DNA of 64,000 bases from Fibrobacter succinogenes (GTDB taxonomy: Bacteria; Fibrobacterota; Fibrobacteria; Fibrobacterales; Fibrobacteraceae). A program made the translations under genes and the position numbers. The stretch is taken from assembly GCA_902762795.1 (NCBI GenBank), contig CACWPM010000003.1:62001-126000 (forward strand). Reading direction: 5' to 3'. Below, piece after piece: positions 51,630 to 59,890 of the stretch. The notes below the pieces were generated by a model, which was given only the letters and a program-made list of their open reading frames with translations, was not told the DNA's origin and made no database searches. Every line of letters starts with the position of its first letter. The first letter of the stretch is position 1.

Positions 51630-51831
51630 GCCTCGGTTATGCCGGCGTGTAAGCACGCCGCCGCGACACTCAGCTCTTAGCAATGGCGCTAAAGCGCTTT
51701 ACTAAGAGCCTCGGTCATAGAAAAATGCAAGCATTTTTCTGCGACACTCGGCTTTTTAGTAATGGCGTTAAAGCGCCTTTCTCTTCGCCTCGGTCATGTC
51801 GGCGTGTGAACACGCCGCCGCGACTCTCGGC
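51630..51831 (-). repeat. Three 45-bp fixed-flank/variable-arm hairpin units
   Basis: Units at 51630-51674, 51708-51752 and 51787-51831 are each exactly 45 bp, starting 78 and 79 bp apart. On the plus strand each begins GCCTCGGT(C/T)AT and ends CGAC(A/T)CTC(A/G)GC. The inner parts are hairpins of different sequence: CGGCGTG-taag-CACGCCG, AGAAAAATG-caag-CATTTTTCT and GGCGTG-tgaa-CACGCC. Between units 1 and 2 is another hairpin (CTCTTAG...CTAAGAG enclosing GCGCT/AGCGC). They lie between the CBM gene terminators and the 3' end of rubrerythrin. Any reading frame across them is spurious. Confidence 0.92.
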
Positions 51832-51833
51832 TC

Positions 51834-52373
51834 TTAGAAATTTTCCTCATGTACTTCGAAGTAGGCTTGCGGGTGTGCGCAGACGGGGCAGACTTCCGGG
51901 GCCTTGGTGCCTACGACAATGTGTCCGCAGTTGCGGCATTCCCAAACTTTGACTTCGCTCTTTTCGAACACTTGTGCGGTTTCCACGTTCTTGAGGAGGG
52001 CGCGGTAGCGTTCTTCGTGCATCTTTTCGATGGCGGCGACTTTGCGGAACTTGGCGGCGAGAGCGGTGAAGCCTTCTTCTTCGGCGGTTTTTGCGAAACC
52101 TTCGTACATGTCCGTCCATTCGTAGTTTTCGCCGTCAGCGGCGGCTTTCAGGTTCTGGGCGGTGTCGCCAATGCCTTCGAGTTCCTTGAACCACAGCTTT
52201 GCGTGTTCTTTTTCGTTGTCGGCTGTCTTCTGGAACAAAGCTGCGATCTGCTCGAATCCGTCCTTTTTGGCGCGGCTTGCGAAGTAGGTGTACTTGTTGC
52301 GAGCCTGCGATTCGCCGGCGAACGCGGCTTCAAGGTTCTTTTCGGTTTGGGTTCCTGCGTATTTGTTTGCCAT
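51834..52373 (-). CDS. rbr: Rubrerythrin
   Basis: A 179-residue rubrerythrin, a peroxide-scavenging di-iron protein of anaerobes that reduces H2O2 to water. The N-terminal ferritin-like four-helix domain carries the iron ligands in [35 protein letters not shown] and [22 protein letters not shown]. The C-terminal rubredoxin domain has two CxxC-type pairs (WECRNCGH...[11 protein letters not shown]). ATG 52373 (MANKYAG) has AAAGGAG upstream, so the longer reading from 52412 is rejected. This fits an obligate anaerobe. Confidence 0.95.
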   Translation of the reverse strand: MANKYAGTQTEKNLEAAFAGESQARNKYTYFASRAKKDGFEQIAALFQKTADNEKEHAKLWFKELEGIGDTAQNLKAAADGENYEWTDMYEGFAKTAEEEGFTALAAKFRKVAAIEKMHEERYRALLKNVETAQVFEKSEVKVWECRNCGHIVVGTKAPEVCPVCAHPQAYFEVHEENF

Positions 52374-52445
52374 AATAACTCCTTTGGATAGGTTTGCTTT
52401 GAAATATACCACTTTTTATGCAGGGCTACGAAGCGCTGAGTTGTG

Positions 52446-52813
52446 TTTACGTACTAAACAAGTTTGTTTTTGCGGCTAGGTACGTAATTGAAATGGTTCT
52501 GTTTTCGTTTTACGTACTAAAACGCTTTTTGACGCTAGGTTAGTACGTAATTAAAAAAGTGGTTTTTCGGGTTTACGTACTAGAGCACCTTAGCGGTAGG
52601 ACTTAGTACGTAATTTTGAGGTGAAAACGGTAATTTTGGGGCTTTTGGGCGTGGAAAAGGGCCGCCTAGGGTGGATTTCTCGTTTTTGAACGTTTTTTTA
52701 GCCTGATTTTACGTAATAAATGGGGGTTGTCGTACTTTATGTACGTAACAAATAAATTAAGCATTTCTGCTTTACGTACTAAGGTGCCTTTTTATTCGGG
52801 GTTGGTACGTAAT
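52446..52813. repeat. Array of TTTACGTACTAA / TTAGTACGTAAT inverted repeats, three at exact 63-bp spacing
   Basis: Left arms (TTTACGTACTA(A/G)) start at 52446, 52509 and 52572 and right arms (TTAGTACGTAAT, first degenerate as CTAGGTACGTAAT) end 42 bp later; both series have a 63-bp period. Two less regular units follow (52717-52749, 52771-52813), and a degenerate right arm near 52863. The ~785-bp spacer (52374-53158) between the divergently placed rubrerythrin and TIGR02147 genes holds no gene that I can support. Spacing of 63 bp equals six helical turns. Confidence 0.9.
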
Positions 52814-53158
52814 TGAATACGCTTCTTCGGCATTCCGAACAAAAAAGCCCTTGCGGTGGAGCTTAGTATGTAAATGGCGGAAAATGGAGTACATGAACAG
52901 AGCTGAATGAGAAAAGGTTGGCGACTTGTTTTATTGCATTTCGCCCAGCCTGCCTCTAAATGATACGGTGCGTATCTTTTAGTTTTTAAAAATGAAAGTT
53001 TGATTTGAAAATTGCTGAAAAATTATAAAATTCTTTAATTTTGTATCATTTTGGTATTGCGTGTGTCCCGCTGAAAATCTAAATTTATTCATGTAAAGCT
53101 CGGGATTGAATCCTGTTTACTAACCACTAACCACTAATCACTAACCCTTAAACCTAAC

Positions 53159-53992
53159 ATGAAACCGATAACAGAATACAAAGATTACCGCCTGTACATG
53201 CAGGACTTTTACGAAGAGCGTAAAAGGACGAGCGCGTTTTCGTGGCGGGAATTTTCCAAACTGGCGGGGTTCAAGTCGCCGGTTTATTTGAAACTTGTAT
53301 GCGATGGCAAGAGCAGTTTGAGTTTGGTCAAGATGCCGCAGGTCGCGCATGCGATGGGGCTTGTGGGGCACGAGTTTGCGTATTTCACGCAAATGGTCAA
53401 GTTCGGCAATGCCACGAAAGACTCTGTGAAAAAAGAGGCGCTCCTTGAAATGCAGAATATTGCTCGCGAGCACAAAGTGCGTGTTGTCGATGCCGAAGCA
53501 TTTCAATTTTACGATTCTTGGAAAAATCCGACGATTCGCGAACTTGCTCCGATGATGCCCGGAAAGCGTCCGCTGGAAATGGCGAAAACTTGCCATCAGG
53601 TGATTTCTGCAGAACAGGTGCGTGATTCGCTTGCGTTCCTCGTGCAGACGGGTTTTCTCAAGCGCGAGGCCGAGCATACTTACGTGCAGACGGAAAAGAC
53701 TGTCATCGGCACAAAAGAGTCGCTCCCCATTGCGGTTCGCGGAATGCACAAAGAAATGGCATCGCTTGCGAGAACGGCTATCGACAAGTTCCCGATTGAA
53801 GAACGTCATTTTACGGGTACAACGCTTGGGCTTTGCGAAGAAGCCTATGCCCGCATTTCGCAGGAACTAGACGCGTTTGTGCGCAAGGTGGCAAACATCG
53901 CTGCCGAATATGAAAACATCAACCAAGTTTATCGACTGAATCTTCAGTTGTTCCCTTTAACAAAAAAAGTTCAGGAGGAGTCTCATGAATAA
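53159..53992 (+). CDS. TIGR02147-family (Fibrobacter-type) regulator-like protein
   Basis: A 277-residue protein of the TIGR02147 family, known mainly from Fibrobacter. It opens MKPITEYKDYRLYMQDFYEERKR, then a helix-turn-helix-like segment FSWREFSKLAGFKSPVYLKLVCDGKSSLSL (read as two blocks, FSWREFSKLAGFKSP and VYLKLVCDGKSSLSL), a middle domain with NPTIRELAPMMPGKRPLEM, and HKEMASLARTAIDKFP near the end. It overlaps the following lipoprotein gene by 8 nt. Family members commonly sit just upstream of a lipoprotein gene, suggesting they control or partner it; the mechanism is unknown. Start ATG 53159 follows an AACCTAAC run rather than a clear Shine-Dalgarno. Confidence 0.85.
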   Translation: MKPITEYKDYRLYMQDFYEERKRTSAFSWREFSKLAGFKSPVYLKLVCDGKSSLSLVKMPQVAHAMGLVGHEFAYFTQMVKFGNATKDSVKKEALLEMQNIAREHKVRVVDAEAFQFYDSWKNPTIRELAPMMPGKRPLEMAKTCHQVISAEQVRDSLAFLVQTGFLKREAEHTYVQTEKTVIGTKESLPIAVRGMHKEMASLARTAIDKFPIEERHFTGTTLGLCEEAYARISQELDAFVRKVANIAAEYENINQVYRLNLQLFPLTKKVQEESHE

Positions 53993-55337
53993 CGTAATTA
54001 AATTCACCATGGTGGCGAGTGTTCTCGCTTTAATGGGCTGTACCGACAACAATGTCAGTGGTGCCGCGATTGAGGGTAATGCTGTTGCTCAAAACAGCAG
54101 TTCGTCGAAAGCAAACGGCAGTAGCAATTCGATGAATGGACCTTCTCAGATTGTCTTTTCCACCAAAGCGACAAAGGTGATGAATGTCGACAATGTCGAT
54201 ATTTCTGTCTATGGTGAAGAAAACGGCGCTGATGCAGCTTGCACGGCTGATGGAAAATCCTATGAGGCAAGACTCAAGGTAAATAACGGCCTTGTTGAAA
54301 AATCCATAGAAATGAAAAACTTTGGAAGCTCTTGTGATAGCGTGCTTGCGGAATTTATTGCTTCGTGCCATTCCAATGTTTCTGTCAATAATGGAAAGAA
54401 TAGCGAACAATCTTGTGATGAAAATGGCAACGTGAAGGCGTATTGCTTTGATGATGGATCAATTCCTGCGGATACGACCGTTGATTTCAATAAAGCCTTT
54501 AATAGCTTATTTAATTTCTCGGGCGAATTGTGCTATGCTATTACTACAGGCGCAAACTCAACGACTATGCGTTTTTCAACTCTGTCTTCGACATCCCGTG
54601 ATATGTCAAGCTCAAGTGGTATATATGTTCCGCCAACAAACCCTGTTGACCCGAATGAAAAATGCTTGGAAGAAACAGGGGAAAAGTGTGATGATCCGTA
54701 CGAGCCGCCCGTGGATCCTCGTCAGGAATTGCCGTCTTATTCCGCTGTTGGTATAGATACGAATTCTAATCGTTCTTTTGTTATCAAGCCAAATGTTGAA
54801 GTTTTGAATGTGTCTGATGCAGAACGCTCTGTTTTGGATAGCCTTGCGAGAGCTTATCCTCGAAAGACAAAGACTGATGCTATTGATGGCATGACGATAT
54901 TTTTAAGTTACGAAGCCGAATATCGTTTTACGACTGAAATGGATGAATACTATGTCCGTGGTGATGGTTCGGAACGCAGCGCGATAGATGTATATCGCGA
55001 AGAAAAAGGTGTAAAAAGCTCTATGGTTCTTCCGCTAGATGTATATTATGGTGGTCTGGGCTATATTTCTGTAACGACTCTTCAAGTTTCTGAATCCTCT
55101 ATACTTTATTTGGTGCGAGCTACGCTTGGTTCCTATGCAAGTCTGCTTATAGACCCTTTCAGAACGGAATGTGAAGCTACCAGTGGTTCCTTCTATGAAT
55201 ATGGTCCGATGGCTGATGTGGCTGTTGCGTGTGCCGTCAAGAATTTCTCGGGCATAACGTTTGACGGAATTTTGAGTCAACAGAAAAACTTGTTCAGAAA
55301 TGCGTATGCAACTTTTGTGCAGCCCGTTGTAGACTGA
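53985..55337 (+). CDS. Lipoprotein co-encoded with a TIGR02147 protein
   Basis: A 450-residue predicted lipoprotein: MNNVIKFTMVASVLALMGC with lipobox LMGC, then a short Ser/Asn linker. The remainder includes a Cys-containing N-terminal domain (DAACTADGKSYEARL, CDSVLAEFIASCHSN), a Pro/Asp/Glu-rich connector (PPTNPVDPNEKC...EPPVDP) and a C-terminal alpha/beta region. No recognised domain. GGAGGAG at 53973-53979 is an excellent Shine-Dalgarno inside the preceding gene, and the ATG overlaps it by 8 nt, so translation is coupled. The surface location is inferred from the lipobox. Confidence 0.82.
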   Translation: MNNVIKFTMVASVLALMGCTDNNVSGAAIEGNAVAQNSSSSKANGSSNSMNGPSQIVFSTKATKVMNVDNVDISVYGEENGADAACTADGKSYEARLKVNNGLVEKSIEMKNFGSSCDSVLAEFIASCHSNVSVNNGKNSEQSCDENGNVKAYCFDDGSIPADTTVDFNKAFNSLFNFSGELCYAITTGANSTTMRFSTLSSTSRDMSSSSGIYVPPTNPVDPNEKCLEETGEKCDDPYEPPVDPRQELPSYSAVGIDTNSNRSFVIKPNVEVLNVSDAERSVLDSLARAYPRKTKTDAIDGMTIFLSYEAEYRFTTEMDEYYVRGDGSERSAIDVYREEKGVKSSMVLPLDVYYGGLGYISVTTLQVSESSILYLVRATLGSYASLLIDPFRTECEATSGSFYEYGPMADVAVACAVKNFSGITFDGILSQQKNLFRNAYATFVQPVVD

Positions 55338-55371
55338 TAACTTGCAATTTTTCTATAAATAATTCTAGATT

Positions 55372-55400
55372 GTTCTCCGTACAGTACGGAGAACTTTTTT
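55372..55400 (+). promoter_or_regulatory. Hairpin and T-run that sequesters the cysK Shine-Dalgarno (also a possible terminator)
   Basis: GTTCTCCGTAC (55372-55382) and GTACGGAGAAC (55384-55394) form an 11-bp perfect inverted repeat followed by six T that run directly into the cysK ATG at 55401. The only Shine-Dalgarno, GGAG (55388-55391), lies in the right arm. It could terminate the upstream lipoprotein transcript and, in read-through mRNA, hide the cysK ribosome-binding site. Confidence 0.75.
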
Positions 55401-56321
55401 ATGGCCATTTATAACAACATTCTTGAAACGATTGGCAATACGCCACTCGTCCGCATCAACAAGCTCAACAAGGGTGATGCCGAAGTCTATGTGAAACTCG
55501 AAATGTTCAACCCGCTCGGTAGCGCAAAAGACCGCGTAGCGTTAAGCATGATTGAAGCCGCTGAACGCGAAGGCAAGCTCAAGCCGGGGGCGCTCATCAT
55601 TGAACCGACGAGCGGTAACACGGGTGTGGGTCTTGCTTATGTCGGTGCCGTCAAGGGCTACAAGGTCGTGCTCACGATGCCGGATTCTATGAGTATGGAA
55701 CGCCGTATGCTTTTGAAATCGCTTGGCGCCGAAGTGGTGTTGACCGAGGGCGCTAAGGGCATGGCTGGCTGCATTGCAAAGGCAAACGAAATCGCAGCCG
55801 CTAATCCGGGGAGCTTCATTCCGCAGCAGTTCGACAATCCGGCAAACCCGGAAGCGCATTACCGCACGACAGGTCCTGAAATTTGGCGCGATACGGACGG
55901 CAAGGTGGACGTGTTTATCGCGACCGCAGGCACGGGCGGAACTGTTTCTGGCACGGCGAAGTACCTCAAGGAAAAGAACCCGAACGTCTACGTGATTGCG
56001 ATTGAACCGGACGATTCTCCGATGATTTCGAAGGGTGTCGCGGGTCCGCATAAGATTCAGGGCATCGGTGCAAACTTTGTCCCCAAGAATTACGATTCGA
56101 AGGTGATTGACGAGGTGTACCTCACGAGTACCGAGAAGGCGGGGAATACTGCTCGCGCTGCCGCTGCCGAAGAAGGAATCTTTGTCGGGATTTCGTCGGG
56201 AGCTGCTTTGGAATGTGCGCTCACCGTTGCAAAGCGCTCGGAATTCAAGGGCAAGCGCATTGTCGCAGTGCTCCCGGATACCGGTGAACGTTACCTCAGC
56301 ACCTGGCTCTGGAACACGTAA
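55401..56321 (+). CDS. cysK: Cysteine synthase (O-acetylserine sulfhydrylase)
   Basis: A 306-residue PLP enzyme that makes L-cysteine from O-acetylserine and sulfide. The PLP-binding Lys is in NPLGSAKDRVAL (K43). Other signatures are EPTSGNTGVGLAYVGAVKGY, the substrate loop region TAGTGGTVSGTAKYLKE, and GIFVGISSGAALECAL near the C terminus with PDTGERYLSTWLW at the end. Length is normal. The gene stands alone, with its Shine-Dalgarno in a hairpin directly upstream, and ends in front of a bidirectional terminator. Confidence 0.95.
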   Translation: MAIYNNILETIGNTPLVRINKLNKGDAEVYVKLEMFNPLGSAKDRVALSMIEAAEREGKLKPGALIIEPTSGNTGVGLAYVGAVKGYKVVLTMPDSMSMERRMLLKSLGAEVVLTEGAKGMAGCIAKANEIAAANPGSFIPQQFDNPANPEAHYRTTGPEIWRDTDGKVDVFIATAGTGGTVSGTAKYLKEKNPNVYVIAIEPDDSPMISKGVAGPHKIQGIGANFVPKNYDSKVIDEVYLTSTEKAGNTARAAAAEEGIFVGISSGAALECALTVAKRSEFKGKRIVAVLPDTGERYLSTWLWNT

Positions 56322-56460
56322 CTGAAAGTACGCTCGCTTCGGTAAACTCGGCGATCTAGACTTTCGTTCGTCATCAATCGCGATGACTGGCTCAGCGATA
56401 TTTATTTACATTAGTCATCCTGAGCGAACGCGAAAGATCTAGTGAAATTCCTAAAAAGGA

Positions 56461-56487
56461 AAATGCCGACTCATGAAGTCGGCATTT
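56461..56487. terminator. Bidirectional terminator between cysK and the CotH-like gene
   Basis: AAATGCCGACT (56461-56471) pairs perfectly with AGTCGGCATTT (56477-56487) with a 5-nt loop; A- and T-rich ends. Upstream of it (56322-56460) is a repeat-derived spacer containing GTCATCCTGAGCGAACGCG (56413-56431). Confidence 0.88.
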
Positions 56488-56514
56488 CTATTAAGTGAGG
56501 AATTCTCTTAATAG

Positions 56515-58365
56515 TTATCTCGAAAGCATTTTGCCGTTGAGCGTTGCAATCCAATGCTTGTCTCTTGCTTTGGCCGGAATGGTCAGGCTGGTGACGCCCG
56601 TTTTGATTTGGGTCTTGTACAGCACGGCTCCGTTCAGGTCAACAAGGGCGAACGTTCCACCCCAATTCGTATGAATTTCAAGAACGTTACCGTTTACGTC
56701 ATAGAAATTCATCGGAGAGAGTCTGCTGAAATTGTCATACAAAGCTTCTGTAGTGTCGTGTCCCTGCTTGATGGTGTCCTTTGGAATTGTATCCTTTGGA
56801 ATGGTATCCTTGGCAAGCGTGTCAACTTTTACAGTATCCTTCTGCCAATCGGGTTCGTGAATGGAGGGGTCCACAGGTGCGGTTACAACGGGTTGTGCCG
56901 GTTCCGTAAATCCAAATTTCTGGTCCATCCACTGCATTCTTTCTTTCATCTTCTTGCGGAGATGTTCCACTTCGCCGTCCCAGGTGTTGGCGTTGTTTCC
57001 GCCCATGCCCATCTTCATGCCGGAGCTTCCGCTGCCGTTACAGTATTTCATTGGCTGCGGGTCAGTGTCGCCCTGGCCGCTGTTTTGCCCTAGGTTCGGC
57101 CAACGCTTGAAGTTTCTGTCGGCTGCGCTCTTCAGATATGTCTTCATGGAATCCAGGTAGGCGTCCATGACTTTGGTGTGCCAAACGCCACTACGGAGCT
57201 CTGCCCAGCGTTTTTTCATTTCGCTCTGGTAATCGCTTCTCTTCCACAGTCCGATGAGCCAGTTCGGGGCTTTCAGGCTACCCATGCCGCCGCCGCCGAA
57301 GCCGAAACCGCCGCCAAAGCCGCCGCCCATGCCGCCTTTGCTTTCAATTTGCCAGCTGTTGCCTCCGCCGCCCATGCCCATCATGCCGCCATTGCTCATG
57401 GCGAGGTTGAAGTCCCACGGTGGGCCAAGTGTCACTTTGCCTTCCTTGAATTCCTTGCCGTTCTTGCCGCCCTTGTTTTTGGGCTTGTACAAGAAGAAGC
57501 TGCACCAGTAGGAGTCGCCATTGTTGGTGATTTCCTGATGCAAGACGTAGTCGACGGCAGAAGCGAGATCCACATATTTTTCGAATCCGTCACCGTTCTT
57601 GCCGTTCTTGAACAAAGCTTCAAGGTCGTTCAAGTATTTCTTCAGGTATTCTTCCTGTTCTTTTTGAATGTTCGCTTTCTTGGGATAGTGCAAAATGACG
57701 TTCAAACCGTCGGAGGTGTTGAAACCTTCGGCTTGGATGCCGCCCTGGTTGTTGCTGCCGCCGCCGCCGGTATTGGTTCCGACTTTGTCAAATGCCCAAA
57801 GGTAACCACCGGTAAGGCTGTCGCCGGCAATGTCTGTTTCTTTGAGCTTGCTGATGTTCACGCGGTACTTGCCGCGCTTGATTTTTTCAACCATCACATA
57901 CACACCACGGTACACTCCGTTGATGTAGAGGTCGAAATGCTTGGTGCGCGGAGCGTAACGGCCTGCCTGCCTAAAGAGCCAGTAGGCGAGTGCGTTGCGC
58001 AACATGCTCTTGTCTACATAGGGGCCGTGCAGCACCCAGTCGTCGCTGGGCGGGAGCCCGAACATGCTCACGTCCGTGCCTTCGCCCTTATCGTCGCGAA
58101 TCTCGATGCTGTAGCCAGGCTTGGGGAACATGGCGGAAGACTGACCGCGAACCTTGATGCCGATGTCATAGAGGGTTCCCTTGGCACTGTCGGCCACGTT
58201 GTTGGTCTTGCCGTCCAATACCCTCATTGTAGCGGGAATTTTGTCGGTGACCTTGTTGTCTAGGCACTTTTGTTTGGTGTCAACAAAAATAATTGGTAAA
58301 TCGTATGTTTGCGCAAGAGTTAATCCTGCTGCAAAACATGTCGATAAAATGATTTTTTTTATCAT
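56515..58365 (-). CDS. Exported CotH-kinase-like protein with Fibrobacter-type C-terminal domain
   Basis: A 616-residue protein. Signal peptide MIKKIILSTCFAAGLTLAQ. The CotH domain shows GIKVRGQSSAMFPKPGYSIE, DKSMLRNALAYWLFRQAGRY, FDLYINGVYRGVYVMVEKIK, a GYLWAFDKVG segment and PPWDFNLAMSNG with the metal-binding-like Asp. Spore-coat CotH is a protein kinase; function here is unknown. A long Gly/Met/Phe-rich segment (~350-385) follows, then three KDTIP repeats and a final beta-sandwich-like domain (LVDLNGAVLYKTQIKTGVTS) resembling sorting domains. ATG 58365 is favoured because the signal peptide then starts normally; AAAGGAG lies 12 nt upstream. Confidence 0.8.
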   Translation of the reverse strand: MIKKIILSTCFAAGLTLAQTYDLPIIFVDTKQKCLDNKVTDKIPATMRVLDGKTNNVADSAKGTLYDIGIKVRGQSSAMFPKPGYSIEIRDDKGEGTDVSMFGLPPSDDWVLHGPYVDKSMLRNALAYWLFRQAGRYAPRTKHFDLYINGVYRGVYVMVEKIKRGKYRVNISKLKETDIAGDSLTGGYLWAFDKVGTNTGGGGSNNQGGIQAEGFNTSDGLNVILHYPKKANIQKEQEEYLKKYLNDLEALFKNGKNGDGFEKYVDLASAVDYVLHQEITNNGDSYWCSFFLYKPKNKGGKNGKEFKEGKVTLGPPWDFNLAMSNGGMMGMGGGGNSWQIESKGGMGGGFGGGFGFGGGGMGSLKAPNWLIGLWKRSDYQSEMKKRWAELRSGVWHTKVMDAYLDSMKTYLKSAADRNFKRWPNLGQNSGQGDTDPQPMKYCNGSGSSGMKMGMGGNNANTWDGEVEHLRKKMKERMQWMDQKFGFTEPAQPVVTAPVDPSIHEPDWQKDTVKVDTLAKDTIPKDTIPKDTIKQGHDTTEALYDNFSRLSPMNFYDVNGNVLEIHTNWGGTFALVDLNGAVLYKTQIKTGVTSLTIPAKARDKHWIATLNGKMLSR

Positions 58366-58498
58366 AAGAGATGTACACTCCTTTTCCATCTCGCATAAAA
58401 ATAAACGCACCCATATTAATTAGGTGTGTTTATAAATGTTTACGTGCGTTTTTCGTTTATAGCTTTACAACAGTTGTAAATTTTGTGAAAAACAGGAA

Positions 58499-59683
58499 TT
58501 ATGCTTTTATTCGTAGTCGTGCATATTCGTAAAGGCCAAGCGATAGCGCTACAGATGCGTTATAGGAATGGGCTTCGGGCTTCATTGGAATGCGGAGAAC
58601 GGCGTCGCACTGTTTTCTGATGAACGGGGGGAGGCCCACGTCTTCACCACCGACGGCGAGCACCACATGGTCAGCAAAATCAAAGCCGGCAAGGTTTGTT
58701 TCTGTGTCGGCATCGAGACCCAAAATCTGGTAGCCCGCCATCTTGAGTTCGCCAATGGCGCCTTCAAGATTGTCCGGACGGCAGATGCGGAGCTTTTCGA
58801 GCGCTCCTGCGGATGTGCGGGCAACGCTTGGCGTAATGCCGCACATTCCCTTTGCGGGGAGGAGCAGAATATCGACTCCTAGGGCGAGGCTGCTACGGAT
58901 GCAGGCACCGAGGTTACGCGGATCTTCGATGTTTGTCGCGACGGCAATCAGCTTCTTTTCGCCGGTATCGCGGGCCTTGAAAAATTCTTCGCGGACGTCC
59001 ATCCAGTTTAGGAGTTCCTTCTCGTTCATGAGGGCGACAACACCGTGGTTCGGGCGGGCATAGCTATCGAGAATCTTTGAATCGACTTGCTGCACGTGCA
59101 CGTGAGCGCGTTTGGCGAGTTTCTGGAGTTCATAGAGCTTTGGGTTGCCGGACTTGTGCATGAAGAGCACTCGGTGGACCTGCAACGGGTTTTTGTTCAA
59201 AAGTTCTTCGACTTCCTTGATGCCTCCCACGGCGACTTGCGGTGCAGCATCGGCGTCACCGACTGCGGGTACGATGTTGTCCTGAATGGCGCGACGGTCA
59301 TCAAATGTAGGGCGATCGTTTAAACTACGGCGTTCTGCGGGGATGTCTCGACGATCGGCATTGAAACTGCGCTCGTTGTCGAAACGATGTTCTTCAAAAC
59401 GGCTCGGGCGACCTCCAAAATTGTCGCGGTCACGGCGGAGGTGGGCTTGGCTTCCGATGCCACCACGGCGTTCAGAAGGAAATTCACGGCGCTCGCCAAA
59501 GCTACGGCGCTCTGGACGTTCACCAAAGCCGCGATTTTCATGGTCATTGTGCGGTGCGGGGGCTTCGTCCGGGTGTTCGCGGTTGAACTTGTTTTCATCA
59601 AAATTCGGGCGCGGGGAGCGGCCAAAATTGCGCTTGCGATCGTTGCCAAAACCGCGACGGCTATCGTCATTGTTGAAACTCAT
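58499..59683 (-). CDS. TrmH/SpoU-family rRNA 2'-O-methyltransferase with Arg/Gly-rich extension
   Basis: A 394-residue SpoU-type methyltransferase. Residues ~1-135 are an Arg/Asn/Gly/Phe-rich, disordered, probably RNA-binding extension (RRGFGNDRKRNFGRSPRP). The substrate-binding domain follows (VLFMHKSGNPKLYELQKLAK), then the SPOUT knot: motif 1 NIEDPRNLGACIRSSLALG, motif 2 VVLAVGGEDVGLPPF and motif 3 SYNASVALSLGLYEYARL. It methylates a ribose of rRNA or tRNA; RlmB (23S G2251) is a plausible relative but I do not assign the target. No Shine-Dalgarno is prominent; the start at 59683 gives the full extension. Confidence 0.88.
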   Translation of the reverse strand: MSFNNDDSRRGFGNDRKRNFGRSPRPNFDENKFNREHPDEAPAPHNDHENRGFGERPERRSFGERREFPSERRGGIGSQAHLRRDRDNFGGRPSRFEEHRFDNERSFNADRRDIPAERRSLNDRPTFDDRRAIQDNIVPAVGDADAAPQVAVGGIKEVEELLNKNPLQVHRVLFMHKSGNPKLYELQKLAKRAHVHVQQVDSKILDSYARPNHGVVALMNEKELLNWMDVREEFFKARDTGEKKLIAVATNIEDPRNLGACIRSSLALGVDILLLPAKGMCGITPSVARTSAGALEKLRICRPDNLEGAIGELKMAGYQILGLDADTETNLAGFDFADHVVLAVGGEDVGLPPFIRKQCDAVLRIPMKPEAHSYNASVALSLGLYEYARLRIKA

Positions 59684-59890
59684 TTTCTGGATTCTCCGTT
59701 TTTAGTCGACTCGACCCCAATGTTGGGATCGCTTATGTTGTTTTTTGAGTCCGGCCCTGATGCATGTCATCCTCCGAAGGAGGTTCCATGCTATTCTGCT
59801 TTACCTTTGGGCGGTCTTCTCCTTTAAAAATTTAGCATTCGCGTGCAGTTCAAAATTTACATTCGTAGAATTCGCATGTCTTGTTGCGTG

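Noticed and set aside
51630-51831. CRISPR array, because of regularly spaced repeats
   Set aside because: Only three units; the conserved parts are short flanks and the variable parts are self-complementary hairpins, not spacers; no cas genes.
52446-52813. CRISPR-like or ncRNA cluster
   Set aside because: Repeats are imperfect palindromes at 63 bp with related spacers; no cas genes and no coding frame.
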